From contig JAGTXX020000015.1 in the NCBI GenBank assembly GCA_019044685.2, positions 806,001-870,000 of the forward strand: DNA of 64,000 nt, read 5' to 3'. A program made the position numbers and the translations under genes. Source of the DNA: Nannochloris sp. 'desiccata'. Lineage: Eukaryota; Chlorophyta; Trebouxiophyceae; Chlorellales; Chlorellaceae. This document shows, in pieces, positions 55,101 to 64,000 of the stretch. Positions within the stretch are counted from its first letter, which is position 1, and the number at the start of each line of letters is the position of its first letter. The notes beneath the pieces are model-generated. The model saw nothing but the letters and a program-made list of their open reading frames with translations, searched no databases and was not told the origin of the DNA.

Positions 55101-55980
55101 GTCCAAAAATTTCCCAAATGCTATCTACAAAGCAAGGATTTGTTCTAAACGCTACAACATCACCTTTTTGGAACGGATACGTATCTGCCATCCATTTACA
55201 TCGTTGATAGACACCCAGAGCTGTGCCGCAGACACCAGGTGGACTACCGGTGTTGACAGACCCGGTGGAGCCAGAGGTGGTAATTACATACGCAATGCTG
55301 TTTGAACTCGTAGTTTTGTTACTCCCTCTTTGGTGATTTTTGAGTACAGCTATTGATTCATCGAGTGCTGCTTTAGTTGATATTTTGCGTGCTGAGGCTA
55401 TTGTTTCAGACGTGATGCTCACCAAGAGGCAGCAAGGCGTCGGGTTCCTGGTCTTGTCGTTAAAGACAGAAGGAGCTAGTGGAGGAGCTCCACAGGCCCC
55501 TAAAACACCAGTATCCTTTTCTGCGTAGAAAATGCATCTTGGTCGAAAATTTTCGAGTACATTTAGCAGCTTCTCTTTAGGCCAGCGAGGGTCTAAAGGA
55601 AGAAAGGCACAGTCTGAGCTCACCGCCGCCAGCACCGCTCCCACAAAAATTGCAGAATTTTCAAGATATACCGCAATAAGATGCTGTTGAGATGCATCAT
55701 TGCTATATATAGAGTCTGAAAACGTTGATAATCCGCGCAGCTGGTGCGCTAGAGCTAAAAGTTGTATGCCAGTCCAATGATTTGACTGATCAAAATTCGC
55801 TTCAATCAATGCGACAGTACCGCCTGCAAGGGTCAGCGCCTCCTCCAACTCCTTCCATAGCTCATCTAAATGCATTCCTACGTTACCATGGGTTTTAATT
55901 TCCCTCAATTTTGGCTGACAACAGTGTTTTTTACCTGGCAAAGCAGGCCTGCTACGCCCCACCGTGAATGAACCACACAT
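52156..55980 (-). CDS. AASDH/ACSF4-like adenylation-PCP protein with PQQ-type beta-propeller
   Basis: Single exon, 1,274 residues. Domain order matches animal AASDH (U26, acyl-CoA synthetase family 4): an AMP-binding adenylation domain, a carrier domain, then beta-propeller repeats. Visible motifs: ITTSGSTG (A3), LNLYGTTEV (A5), RSGDVGGID (A7), GRRDLQIKINGVRVDLSEVEE (A8), LPRSSGGKIDRSALP (A10). The carrier region carries VLGGTSVTAVTIAE with the Ser for phosphopantetheine. After it come repeats such as HGGDVSCFDASSGEVIWST and VGLNSGKIKYLDSSTGEEV, the PQQ-repeat pattern. The A3 loop is odd: SGSTG is followed by SVNTGSPPGV instead of x-P-K-G, so the usual Lys is missing and about six residues are inserted. 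The substrate is unknown. A decayed copy lies at 49211-49715. Confidence 0.87.
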   Translation of the reverse strand: MCGSFTVGRSRPALPGKKHCCQPKLREIKTHGNVGMHLDELWKELEEALTLAGGTVALIEANFDQSNHWTGIQLLALAHQLRGLSTFSDSIYSNDASQQHLIAVYLENSAIFVGAVLAAVSSDCAFLPLDPRWPKEKLLNVLENFRPRCIFYAEKDTGVLGACGAPPLAPSVFNDKTRNPTPCCLLVSITSETIASARKISTKAALDESIAVLKNHQRGSNKTTSSNSIAYVITTSGSTGSVNTGSPPGVCGTALGVYQRCKWMADTYPFQKGDVVAFRTNPCFVDSIWEIFGPLLSGGTAIILAIQFSISVNPYTLVDSLIQYKVTHMTAVPTVWQQMVSACCCYGEETRNQERRQQLKLRQVVSSGEQLPWQLLDDMQGMLLPKECRILNLYGTTEVAADATILECSNLVPILNSKINSAAVPAGLPIKGVVVVLAKIKEEDDDGCEGDVELVHACPGAVGEVLLGGWGVAAGYLGYYDHRSSKINDASLPVTVNVDSHVYLGNKFIQVDTQEGASYCLGSLEKSTMPPSGTAIVAKSKKKEEEGNCCIGTTLFFRSGDVGGIDTQGRLCILGRRDLQIKINGVRVDLSEVEEVIRGHHAVHAVAVKMWPAAAVVIKEEEMKKRVLGVYIELHDRYFVGRLNEGCWHELKDELKSLCASNHVISARAEIDFYFEIMVKLPRSSGGKIDRSALPPPRLAQSESILGVDVPQGRSKRIKTRPLSEAEVHQAFAAALGHNDFEPMNNLFTVLGGTSVTAVTIAEILGIKVEKIFQNPTVRTLAAAASSSSQSLHNKQQRVEGTMTKELRAPSVHIPELRVLWRSKMKGCVDAPPLLLQQQNQHANRNSIDNEHSVVSFPRTERAAVFAASHGGDVSCFDASSGEVIWSTDIPNEQPDPGMVLIDSLRAGNEAPMEEAAGAGAAKVLAVGLNSGKIKYLDSSTGEEVFQESSTGGIDVGGGGMRAAPAVDLLSDKKNLIWAAGHGKKLIVINNQAQIVATLPLPAAVSAGIVVHDSFVCVACLDGTLMAVMAKELKMAATCTRSQQLEFSVLWKHDCGSPILAAPTIINTLNTDYFSPPSSPNLATATAAATQLLVVVVMASGAVMVVDADTGKELWHRMIDPGGYYIPAVYSATMNMILVGSRSGQVTWLGVADGSIQGRYLVIANGGGGAITGLLLLEPDSYLSTDEDIETRDCIGILVSTSDGQVLCLNTSNTSQRGDGSCGAVMFNIAGRFQLPAPSFSTIVYGQIAANRGAIYVGCRDDHLYCLQTPEVEM

Positions 55981-56097
55981 CCATAAAAGGTTTACATCGC
56001 GCTGGAACTAAGCACATTGTCTCCGATTCATTCACAGTGCCTTCAACCTTCCTTTAAATTTAACTATTTCGCTCAATTATTTCATATTTCTTTCAAA

Positions 56098-56900
56098 ATG
56101 ATGAAGATGATGAACATGCACCGATCCTCTTTAGCCGTCAAGGCCTCTGCCTCTACTTCTAGCAAATCAGCTCCTTCTGCTGCCAAAACCACCAAGGCCT
56201 TGAACATTACTAAGTCCAACCTCGTTGGATCTCAGGGAGGCTCCGCTACTCGCAATGTGGACGGCGTTGTAAGTAATCTTGTTTTTATAAACTCGAAATA
56301 TTGAATATTTCGCATTGTGAAAGCCTCCATACTATAATGTTTTCTTCTCTATATACACAACTGCAGGTTTATACCATCAAGTACGATGCTGAGAAGGATA
56401 CTGTCATCATTAAGGATCTTGTAAATCGCTTTGTGTATGATGCTGAAGTAGGCGAGAAGGACAACCGTATTTCCTTGATCTGGGAAACTGCTACCCCTCT
56501 TGCCGGTCCACCTTCTTTCCAGCAACTCCAGATGGTCCTCAAAGGAGATGGCCCGGGCCCTGAAATCATCAATGGCCGCGTCGCCATGGCCGCTTTCTTA
56601 GGTATCAGTGTTGTTGAATTAATCTCTGGTCAGACTGCTTTTTCCACTTTAGCTACCCCTGTCGGTGCTGCATCTGCCATTACATTGGCTCTCCTCACAT
56701 TCGCTGCTTCCATTGCTCCTGCTTTCACTGGAAAGGTGTCCATTGATAAAGTTTTCCCCAACACCAACGCCTCTTACCCTGATCAGCAGCTGCCTTATTA
56801 CTTTAGTCCCTTGGCTGAGAGCATTAATGGACGTGCAGCTATGATTGGTGTCGCTGCTTTATTCATTAATGAAGCTATCCGCGGAACTCCTGTTTTTTAG
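56098..56900 (+). CDS. Early light-induced protein (ELIP)-type, three-helix LHC-like protein
   Basis: Pigment-binding photoprotective thylakoid protein family. Exons 56098-56268 and 56367-56900 join across intron 56269-56366 (98 bp, GTAAGT...ACTGCAG, phase 0); 234 residues. The start is MMKMMNMHRSSLAVKAS with a Ser/Ala/Lys-rich transit peptide. Helices 1 and 3 carry the LHC signature E-x-x-NGR-x-AM: EIINGRVAMAAFLGISVVELI and ESINGRAAMIGVAALFINEA. Helix 2 is GAASAITLALLTFAASIAPAF. Before helix 1 lies a soluble segment of about 70 residues (YTIKYDAEKDTVIIKDLVNR...) that I do not recognise from classic ELIPs. Divergently transcribed from the AASDH-like gene only 117 bp away. Confidence 0.88.
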
Positions 56901-57272
56901 AGCTTTATTCTTATTGGATGAAAATGACCTCTACGAAAAGATAGGGAATTCTCTTCAGCTTTATCAATTGTATTGTATTCTTTTGTTTAATCTTTCTCAA
57001 ATTTTTGCTATTTTTTTATAACTAAATTCCGCGTATATCTCTTATTCTTTCCATTTTCATTGATTAAATTTAATAAAAACAAATAATATGATGTATTCAA
57101 ATTCAATTTAAGACGGATAAATATAAATAAAATCAAGTTTTTAAAATTTTTTAATATCGAGAGTATCAAACAATCAACACCAATAGTATAGGTGTTGACT
57201 ATTTTATTCTATGAAAGAATAGAGAGAGAAGGCGAAACTAAGCAGAGCAGAAGAGAAAGACGCGTATGCCCA
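56901..57272. other. Convergent intergenic region ELIP / SUVH-like
   Basis: 372 bp, strongly AT-rich, between two 3' ends. Contains ACACCAATAGTATAGGTGTT (57178-57197), an inverted arrangement (AACACC...GGTGTT) with a short loop. No gene found. Confidence 0.5.
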
Positions 57273-59255
57273 CTACCTACCGCTCCCCGACAGCGTTGTT
57301 CCTTCTTCAGCACGACCCCCATTTAAATTAATAGCTGGTCTAAAAGCAATGCAATCTTCAGCCCCACATTTGCAGCCATCATCAAACTTAAAGCTAGCAT
57401 AATCTTCCCCATAATCCCACGTTAATTGCGTAAACGGTGCAATATCTTCAGAGGCAAAAACTGATATTTTGGGCATTTTGGGATCGTGATGTTCCCCTAA
57501 AACAGGCTGTGCAAAGCAATTGGGAGCGCAAGAATGGTTTAAAAACGCAGCAATGTTGCGTTTTCTCAACCCACATACGACATACTCGGTATTATCCGCT
57601 GTTCTTGTATCCTCGGTGGTATTTCCTTCCCAATCGCGATCTGGGCGCACCGCCATGTCCATGGAATAGTCCCCATTATGATCTTCTTCTTGGCACAAAC
57701 GATTAAAGACATCTGCTTTGTAGATTTCTCCATAATAATCGCATATAAATGCAAATTGAGGAATCATATCGAGGGAGCGAACGCCCCACCCGCGCCCGTC
57801 GTTCGTTTTGAAAATTTCAAGACGATAGCGGATTCCTTGTTGAGTTAAAGCTTGAGGGCATTTCCTACCTAAAGAACAGCCTGTCCAAGGGCCACATTCG
57901 TACACAACAGGGAGCGCTTCACGTAACTGAACTAATTTACCATTTCTGGACTCTAAATACGGTAAACGCCCGTGATTTAATCTTGCAATATAGGCGTGAG
58001 GGTCGTTTTTGAATTGCTGAGGCAGTACAGGTGCTGGAGGAGGTACAACCCCTTTTGTATATTTATACTCTGTAACGTAATCAACAGTAGGTTTCCATTG
58101 TTGACGAGTTAAAGTATTCAATGCTTGGGATGTAATTCCACGGTTTACACCCAGCAGTACAGATTCTTCTGGTATTCTTTCTAAAGCAGTACATGCCGGT
58201 ATTTCGTTATCATCCGTTTCATTGACAGCAGGGATAGGAACCAGTTCCTGGCCATTTGTGATATCTAAATCAACAATACCAGGACGGCCTAATGGTACAA
58301 GCTTTTTTGGGGCAGACATGCCGCCAAATTTGACAGCTTGAGAAAGAAGATCACCTTGCCCAGGGCGCCGAACGAGCCGGAATCTGTACACAAGATGACC
58401 TTCTTTGCCTGGTTCTAGCCAGTATTCTACCACATCATATAACCCATCAAAGATAAGAACAATGCCATAGATACCGTTCGTATCTTTATTCTTACGTGTC
58501 ACACGCACAGGTAGACCTAATCTGATATTTCCAACAAGCGCTTCGTTCCCTCGTGTAAGTTCTTGAGCTGCCACTTGCTTTTTATTTCCCAACAGATCAT
58601 TTCCACCTTCCCCAGTGAAAATCAGCTCATCGCCACTGTCTTTATCGTCTTCATAGCATCCAGCGCAGACGATAGATGCAGCAACTGGAATTCCAAGGCC
58701 AGTTACATCTTTTGCAATAATCTCAATTCCCGCAACCGGCATGAGATGCATTCCCACACAAGACATCTCAGAACGAGCATAAAACCGTTGATTTACACGA
58801 ACACCAGCGACAAAACCCACTCTTTTTGATTGATGTACTGCAATTTTTTGTTTCTTCATCCAGGACTCGGTCACTCTATCAGGACGCTTGGACAAGGCTT
58901 TCCCGGTGACTGGGTCAATGCCCCCCGTTGCCTCTACACGAGCAGTTTCATCAAGTTCAGCTTGACGATAGTGTTTATAGTACTGCTGTTTGCATTCGTG
59001 GATGACTTTCACTGCTGCAGGGCTTATGTCGGGGGTTTCATAGACAGGGACGGCAAGTGCGCTTGCTACTTTGCGCCAGGGTTCCTGCCCTGGAGGGTAG
59101 ACATGACGAGTATTCTGCTCTACTTCAGGAGGAAGCAGTTCTAAGACTTCAGCAGAAGGACGTTTCCCTTTTTTCTGAGTGTTGTTCTTATCTTTTGGAG
59201 ACTTGACCTTCTCTTTATTTAGAAGGCCAGTGTTCTTTTCTGCAGATGCTTTTTT

Positions 59256-59299
<44 letters not shown>

Positions 59300-60187
59300 T
59301 TCCGGATGCATTGCGGTCTGCGTTTTCTCTGCTATATCCAGGTGAATTGTTACGAAATCTGAGATTATAAGGCAACAAAAGATCACTCTCATCATTATCG
59401 CCGTCGTTGGTTTCAAAAGATGACAAGCTTTCATTTTCAGAAGACGTTTGCTCTTCATGCTCTTCAGATATAATTCTACCTCTATTAACAACCCTGAACC
59501 GGTCTTCTTCTTCCTCCTGGTCTTCAGAGGAGGGGGTGTATATGGAACGCCTAGGAGGAGACTTCAACGAGCTCTTGCTGTTATTGGCAATGGCCTTAAC
59601 CTTGCGTGCCTTGGAAACCGTGTTGCCTTCTTTGGAAGAGCCTGCCACCGCCTTCCGTTTGGCAGGAGTCTTGGTAGTCGCTGCCTTTTTGGACGTGGTG
59701 GTGGGCTTTCGCACCACTCCAACTGCAATACCTGCCCTTGCAACAGCAGCAGCTCTCTCAACGATCAATACTGTTTCATCTTTATTCAAATGTTCTCTGT
59801 CACCATCGTCATAGACGACGAGAAAGGCTTTTAATTCGGCACAATAACATTTGACCTTGCCGCTAAACGGCCTGTGGAGACGGAAGAATAGAAAAATATA
59901 AATGTTAGAATTATTGGGGGAAAATACAGCCAATGAGACATAAATCTATGTTCTGGAAGTATTAAATACCTAATCACGCCTGTAGAATCATCTTCTACAA
60001 AGTCTTTCAGCACTTTTTTTCCTACGAGATCCTTGAGATCAAAATTGTCTGCATGAATCAAGGAGTTTAGAAGGTTATTTGAATAAATACGCGCCTGAAA
60101 GTCTAGTGTAATATTTTAATGCGATGATTGGTCTGGTTTGGGTATGCTTTGCAAGCCGTGCTCACCTTCTTGCCCGTTTTTAACCAT
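57273..60187 (-). CDS. SRA-SET histone H3K9 methyltransferase, SUVH-like, with N-terminal tudor/agenet-like domain
   Basis: Three exons: 60187-60166, 60048-59970 and 59871-57273, introns 60165-60049 and 59969-59872 (GTGAGC and GTATTT donors); 899 residues. Residues about 12-65 form a tudor/agenet-like module (GKKVLKDFVEDDSTGVIRPF then GKVKCYCAELKAFLVVYDDG). A basic, Ser-rich linker with a poly-Ala run follows. SRA domain at about 380-545: GFVAGVRVNQRFYARSEMSC, VCAGCYEDDKDSGDELIFTG, YGIVLIFDGLYDVVEYW. Pre-SET remnant ECGPWTGCSLGRKCPQALTQ at about 690. SET at about 715-865: CDYYGEI, NHSCAPNCF, QLTWDYGEDY; post-SET CKCGAEDC. The first Cys cluster of SUVH pre-SET (CxCxxxC...CxC) is not present. 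SUVH proteins read methylated DNA and methylate H3K9. Confidence 0.88.
59258..59295 (-). repeat. (CTG)n trinucleotide repeat encoding poly-Ala
   Basis: About 12 perfect CTG/CAG units in exon 3 of the SUVH-like gene, read as GCA (Ala) codons in the linker between the tudor-like and SRA domains. Confidence 0.95.
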
Positions 60188-60504
60188 GATTGCTCGCTCC
60201 CGTTGGGCCAAGGAGAAAACCAGAGTCGGGTTTACTGTCAAGTATTTATAATTTAGCAATCGAATTATATGTCAAAAGATTGGATGATTTGTATGTCTTT
60301 AAATGAGCGAAGATATCCCAGAAAATTCAAATTTAATTCTTTTTTGGCCTTTTGCAAATGCGCCTTTGCAAATTTTGATGGCATAAGCCAGATCGAGCTA
60401 AAACAGCGTCTAACATCATTATTACGAGTTTTCTGACAAAACCCACACCGCAAGTCCGCGAGGCGTTGGGCTAAGAGCTCCTTTTGAAAACTTACAACTG
60501 CGCC
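60188..60504. other. Divergent promoter region SUVH-like / ARC6
   Basis: 317 bp between two 5' ends. No TATA element, repeat or RNA gene is evident. Confidence 0.5.
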
Positions 60505-63196
60505 ATGAAAATTGCGTTAGGCGGGAAGTCCTCGACCGGGCTTGCACGCTCTGGATCTTCTCGCAGTGCAACAATATATACTATGAACCAACCGAGGACG
60601 CGACACAGCGGTGCTTGTCACCTTAAGCGCACGTCTATAACCGTCAATGCATTTATGTCAACCAAACAAGACACTGTCAAGCTGCCTATTGACTTCTACT
60701 CCCTGCTGCAAATCAATCCTGGTGTCAGCCGTGAAAGCGTCAGCCGGGCTTATGAAAGGCGAGTTTTCCCCCGTCATAGAACAAAGCATCGCTGATTTTG
60801 CTGAGATCAAAGGATTCCAGCAAGATTAATACTAAATAACCGCTTACCAATTCTCCACTATTCCTTAACCATGCAGGGCTCTCAATAACCCTCCTGATGT
60901 AGGCTACAGCTCCCAAGCTTTATCCGCACGCAGCACTGTTCTTCAAGGTGCTTTGGAAACTCTCGCTGCGGCCGCCGTCCGACGTGAATACGATGAGCGT
61001 TTCAGAATGGGCGAAATCTCCGAAGAAGTCCCTGTCGAGTACGTCGCAGGCACTCTCATGTTACTACAAGAGTCTGGAGATAGACAGACTGTCGTTGCTG
61101 TAGGTGAAGCTTGGTTGGCGCAGCATAAACGCCACAAGAGCACCAAAGATGTAGTTCTTGCTACTGCTCTGGCTCATATTGACGTGGCTAAAGCGATCCT
61201 GGATGCTCGTGGAAGCGTTGAAAGCGCCCATGCTACTCTTGAAGTTGCTGCAAGGCTACTCAAATCCTACCGTGCTGGAACTGCCGAGTTGGTATCTCAA
61301 ATCGAATCTGCTGCATCTGATCTTCGTCCTCAGTTGACTTTAGATCTTCTTTCTTCTGAGAATGCTACTGCCCGCGCACGTGGTCTGGCCTTCTTACCTG
61401 ACGCTCTTGAAGCTGTCACAAACACTATCGACAGCATCTCTGAAGCTGAGGCTGTTGCTGCTGGCAGTACATCTGCATCTGCTTCCCGTCGTCGTTCTCA
61501 GTTCACCCGTCCTCAATATCTGGAACGCTTACGTGAGGTACTCACTGCAGACCAGCAAATTGCTTTATACAATCAAGTGGGCAACCTCTACGCAGCATCT
61601 CCTGCAGAAATTTGCAATTTAGCAATCGCTCACATAGCTGCAGGGGTTGCCTCTGCCAAGCCTTTTATTATCCGTCGTGCCACTGAACTGTTGGCCGATG
61701 CTGAACAGATTGCCGCGGCTGAAGAAGAACGGGCTGTTTCTGAAGATTCCTCTTCTCAATCTATGATACGCAATCGCCGTATAGTAGATGAAAAACACCG
61801 CAGAGCTGTCGCAGCATGCGCAGCATGGCTACTTCTTGGCAACAGCGCCGCTGCAGGAGATGCCTTGGGTCTTCGGGATGGTCGTATCAAATGCGATCGT
61901 CAAGTAATGCATTTTATTCGATCAAACTCCCCTGAACCTGATTCTCTGCTACCTGGTGTCTGTGCTCTGGTGCAGCGTTGGGTCTCTGATGTGGCGTTGG
62001 CATCGTTCCGTACTGAAGGGACTGAAATTTTGGCTGGGCATTTTATTCTTGATGACTGGTTTGAAAATCCCAAGGTGCTGAAAGAGCTTGATGATGCAGA
62101 GGGTAAGGTAGCTGGAGGGTTTCTTTCTGTGCTGACTGCACCGTTAAAGGCTCTGGCTGGAATTTTCTTGGCTCCAAAAACGACGACAAAGGAAACTGTT
62201 GCTGCAGGTGAGACAGCCCCTGCTGTTGAATCTGTTAGTGCCAAGGAAGAGGAACAATATTCTCCTACGCCAGCTCTAGTACCAGCAACTGCTGTTGCAT
62301 CTACGAGTGTGATTAGAAAAGAAGAAAAGAGGCAAGAGGAAAAACGCATTCCTGCTGCGGGAGTGACGCCTCCTCCTGATCCGGTCACCCTTCCCCCGCG
62401 CGCTGGTGTCCTAGCCCCTGAATCTCCTTTAGAAGAAGCTCTCGCTGCGTTTGAAGATCACCGAGACGCAGTATTACAAGCCGAAGAAGTCGAGGCAGCA
62501 GCAGAATTTGAAGATGAAAATGAAGAGGATGAATTTTTGGCACAGCCAGTGGCTTTGGAATCAATCAAGCCTTTGTACGGAGAAGACGATTGGATGCGTA
62601 AAGCGTACGAAACCCGTACTATTCGCTGGAACCGTGTCGCTGGAGCTGCAGCTGTCGTCGCTGCTACAAGTCTCCTTGCTGCTAGATCGTACCTTGGTCC
62701 TCTTTTCTCTTACTCTACCTCGACATCAGCACCTTTTCCTACCTCTTTTGCTGCCACCTCTAACCCAGCAGGGACAAAAGCCCTTTCCCACAGTGAAGCT
62801 ACTTCTCTCATCTCCAAGTGGCACAAGACCAAGGCAGCTGCTCTTGGGTCCTCCCACTCGCTCTCTGGTCTGTCTTCTGTATTATCGGGCGATTTGCTGA
62901 AACAGTGGCAGGACCGTGCAGCTGCTTTACAAGCTAAAGGATGGCATTATACACATACTTTACACAGCAGCAAGATTGAAGATGTAGTGCCGGGCCCTGC
63001 CCCTGGTACTGCCATCATTACTGCGGCTTTTAAAGAAGGTGTTACCGTTCATAAAGGTTGTGAGGATGGCGGTACACCGAGCAACGGTGATCGTCAACAA
63101 CAGACGTTTATTTCAGAGTATAAGGTAGTGTATCAGACGATTAAGCAAGGAGATGCATGGATGCTTGTTTCCGCTGTTGTTCAGCAGACTCCTTAG
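60505..63196 (+). CDS. ARC6: Plastid division protein ARC6-like
   Basis: Inner-envelope protein that tethers the FtsZ ring and recruits PDV2; derived from cyanobacterial Ftn2. Exon 1 (60505-60758) and exon 2 (60877-63196) total 857 residues. The only phase-compatible junction I find uses a GC donor (AG-GCGAGT) at 60759 with a CAG acceptor at 60876. Residues 1-55 are transit-like. A divergent J-like domain follows (LPIDFYSLLQINPGVSRESV, SRAYERALNNPP, ALETLAAAAVRREYDERF) without HPD, as in ARC6. A long helical stromal region contains tetratricopeptide-like helices. One membrane segment (about 650-675, GAAAVVAATSLLAARSYLGP) precedes the IMS (DUF4101) domain: ATSLISKWHKTKAAALGSSH, LSGDLLKQWQDRAAALQAKG and final WMLVSAVVQQTP. 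Arabidopsis ARC6 is about 800 residues, so the length fits. Confidence 0.9.
60759..60876 (+). other. Probable GC-AG intron in ARC6
   Basis: The donor reads AAAG|GCGAGT and the acceptor ACCATGCAG, 118 bp, phase 2. Exon 1 read on ends at a stop soon after; no GT donor nearby restores the frame. Confidence 0.65.
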
Positions 63197-63362
63197 AGAT
63201 TCGTTTAGAAAATGACCTACGTTGACACAGGGCGTGATCATACTACCTTTTTGCCCCTTTCTTTTTAAATGGCGTTTTCTTTCTTTCTTCCTTTCTTTTT
63301 CTTACGTTCTTGATTTTAAACTTAACTCTTATTGTAAGCACTGTTTGATGGAAAGAAGAGAG

Positions 63363-64000
63363 TTAATTACGGCCTCGGCCTCTACCACCTCCACGACCAC
63401 CACCGCCACGACCACCAGGACTGAAGCCACGACCGCCTCCACCACCGCCACGACCTCGACCACCACCTCTACCACCGCCACGATCACTTCTGCCGCGGCC
63501 TCTACCACCGCCGCCGTCTCTACCTCTACCTCTATCGCCTCCTCCTCCGAACCGACCACCCCGACCACGACCACCATCACCACCAAACGATCTTCTGGGC
63601 GTATACGACATTTCTCTACTTCCACCTAATCTCGGTTTATACCCCCCACTCTCTCCTAACGCAGCACTTCTTACGCCCAACGGCATCTCTTGTTGTGGCG
63701 CCAAAGACCGGCCCTCTCTAAATGCAGCAGCTGCACTATCGTCTTTTGCAGCAAACATACGTGGCTGTCTACCACCTTCACTAGATCCAGCATCACTATA
63801 TTTAAGCCGTTTATCAGGTCGATTTACTCTCCTTCTAGCGTCCTCTTCATCCTCATCTTCTGAATACTGATCTCCATCACTGCTCCCACTGGCGAGTTCC
63901 TCAAAATGCTCAGCAAGCAGCTGTCTATCTTTTGCAGGGTCTACATTCGGATGCAGTGCCTTATACTCTGCACTGCGCTCATCAACAGCGAATTCAGGAT
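63363..64000 (-). CDS. NOL10/ENP2-like nucleolar protein, C-terminal part (5' end outside window)
   Basis: Open from the right edge to the TAA at 63363, about 212 residues visible. The first visible residues, PEFAVDERSAEYKALHPNV, resemble the NUC153-type segment near the C-terminus of NOL10/ENP2, a U3-linked WD40 protein needed for small-subunit rRNA processing. Then comes an acidic stretch (YSEDEDEEDARRR), a basic stretch, and a tail of about 65 residues made almost wholly of Gly and Arg (repeated GRGRGGG). Such RG-rich tails bind RNA and are targets of arginine methylation, typical for nucleolar proteins. The WD40 part lies outside, so the call rests on a short segment; another RGG protein is possible. 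Confidence 0.6.
   Translation of the reverse strand, partial: PEFAVDERSAEYKALHPNVDPAKDRQLLAEHFEELASGSSDGDQYSEDEDEEDARRRVNRPDKRLKYSDAGSSEGGRQPRMFAAKDDSAAAAFREGRSLAPQQEMPLGVRSAALGESGGYKPRLGGSREMSYTPRRSFGGDGGRGRGGRFGGGGDRGRGRDGGGGRGRGRSDRGGGRGGGRGRGGGGGGRGFSPGGRGGGGRGGGRGRGRN

Noticed and set aside
63222..63629. Thr/Ser-rich + strand open frame
   Set aside because: Complement of the Gly/Arg tail of the minus-strand gene; low complexity only.

Overview
This is nuclear DNA from a photosynthetic eukaryote, most probably a green alga. Genes lie on both strands and are split by short introns (about 80-300 bp) with clear GTAAG-type donors and pyrimidine-rich acceptors. The gene set is typical of the green lineage: ARC6 (plastid division), PTOX (plastid terminal oxidase), a lumenal FKBP20-2 immunophilin, an ELIP-type LHC-like protein and an SRA-SET (SUVH) methyltransferase. 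These sit beside general eukaryotic genes: Nup205, VPS13, an ABCF protein, MTO1/MnmG, a YAR1-like ankyrin protein, MnSOD and NOL10/ENP2. I cannot name the species. All exon joins below were made by hand from splice signals and reading phase, and I had no homology search.

Layout. 0-6 kb: 3' part of Nup205 (+), then a LarB-like protein (-). 6-12 kb: an ABCF ATPase, then two tandem secreted DUF3455-like paralogues (+). 12-17 kb: PTOX (+), YAR1-like ankyrin protein (-), MTO1/MnmG (-). 17.5-34.9 kb: one giant VPS13-family lipid-transfer gene of eight exons and about 5,420 codons. 35-44 kb: MnSOD (-), CDPK (-), a plastid RavA/MoxR-type AAA+ ATPase (+) with two candidate last exons, a head-to-head pair of twin-arginine plastid proteins (unknown lumen or thylakoid protein - / FKBP20-2 +) and a universal stress protein (-). 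45-56 kb: a NUMOD3 protein (+), then a duplicated and reciprocally decayed block of ankyrin-kinase and AASDH-like genes. 56-64 kb: ELIP (+), SUVH methyltransferase (-), ARC6 (+) and the C-terminus of NOL10/ENP2 (-).

The most unusual region is 45.6-55.6 kb. A unit running from mid-NUMOD3 through ankyrin-kinase to near the 5' end of AASDH appears to have been tandemly duplicated. The left copy then lost most of AASDH, and the right copy lost most of NUMOD3 and the whole kinase domain, so one intact version of each gene remains plus an ankyrin-only derivative that has gained a 396-bp internal duplication. Other points worth checking are homologous alternative last exons in the RavA-like gene, a Cys-to-Ser change at the expected catalytic site of the LarB-like protein, a tudor-like/SRA/SET protein with half of the pre-SET zinc cluster missing, and two VPS62-like repeat arrays inside VPS13.

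There is no operon-like organisation. Several plastid genes are close neighbours or share divergent promoters, but the window does not encode one obvious pathway. I found no convincing tRNA, rRNA, CRISPR array or transposon.
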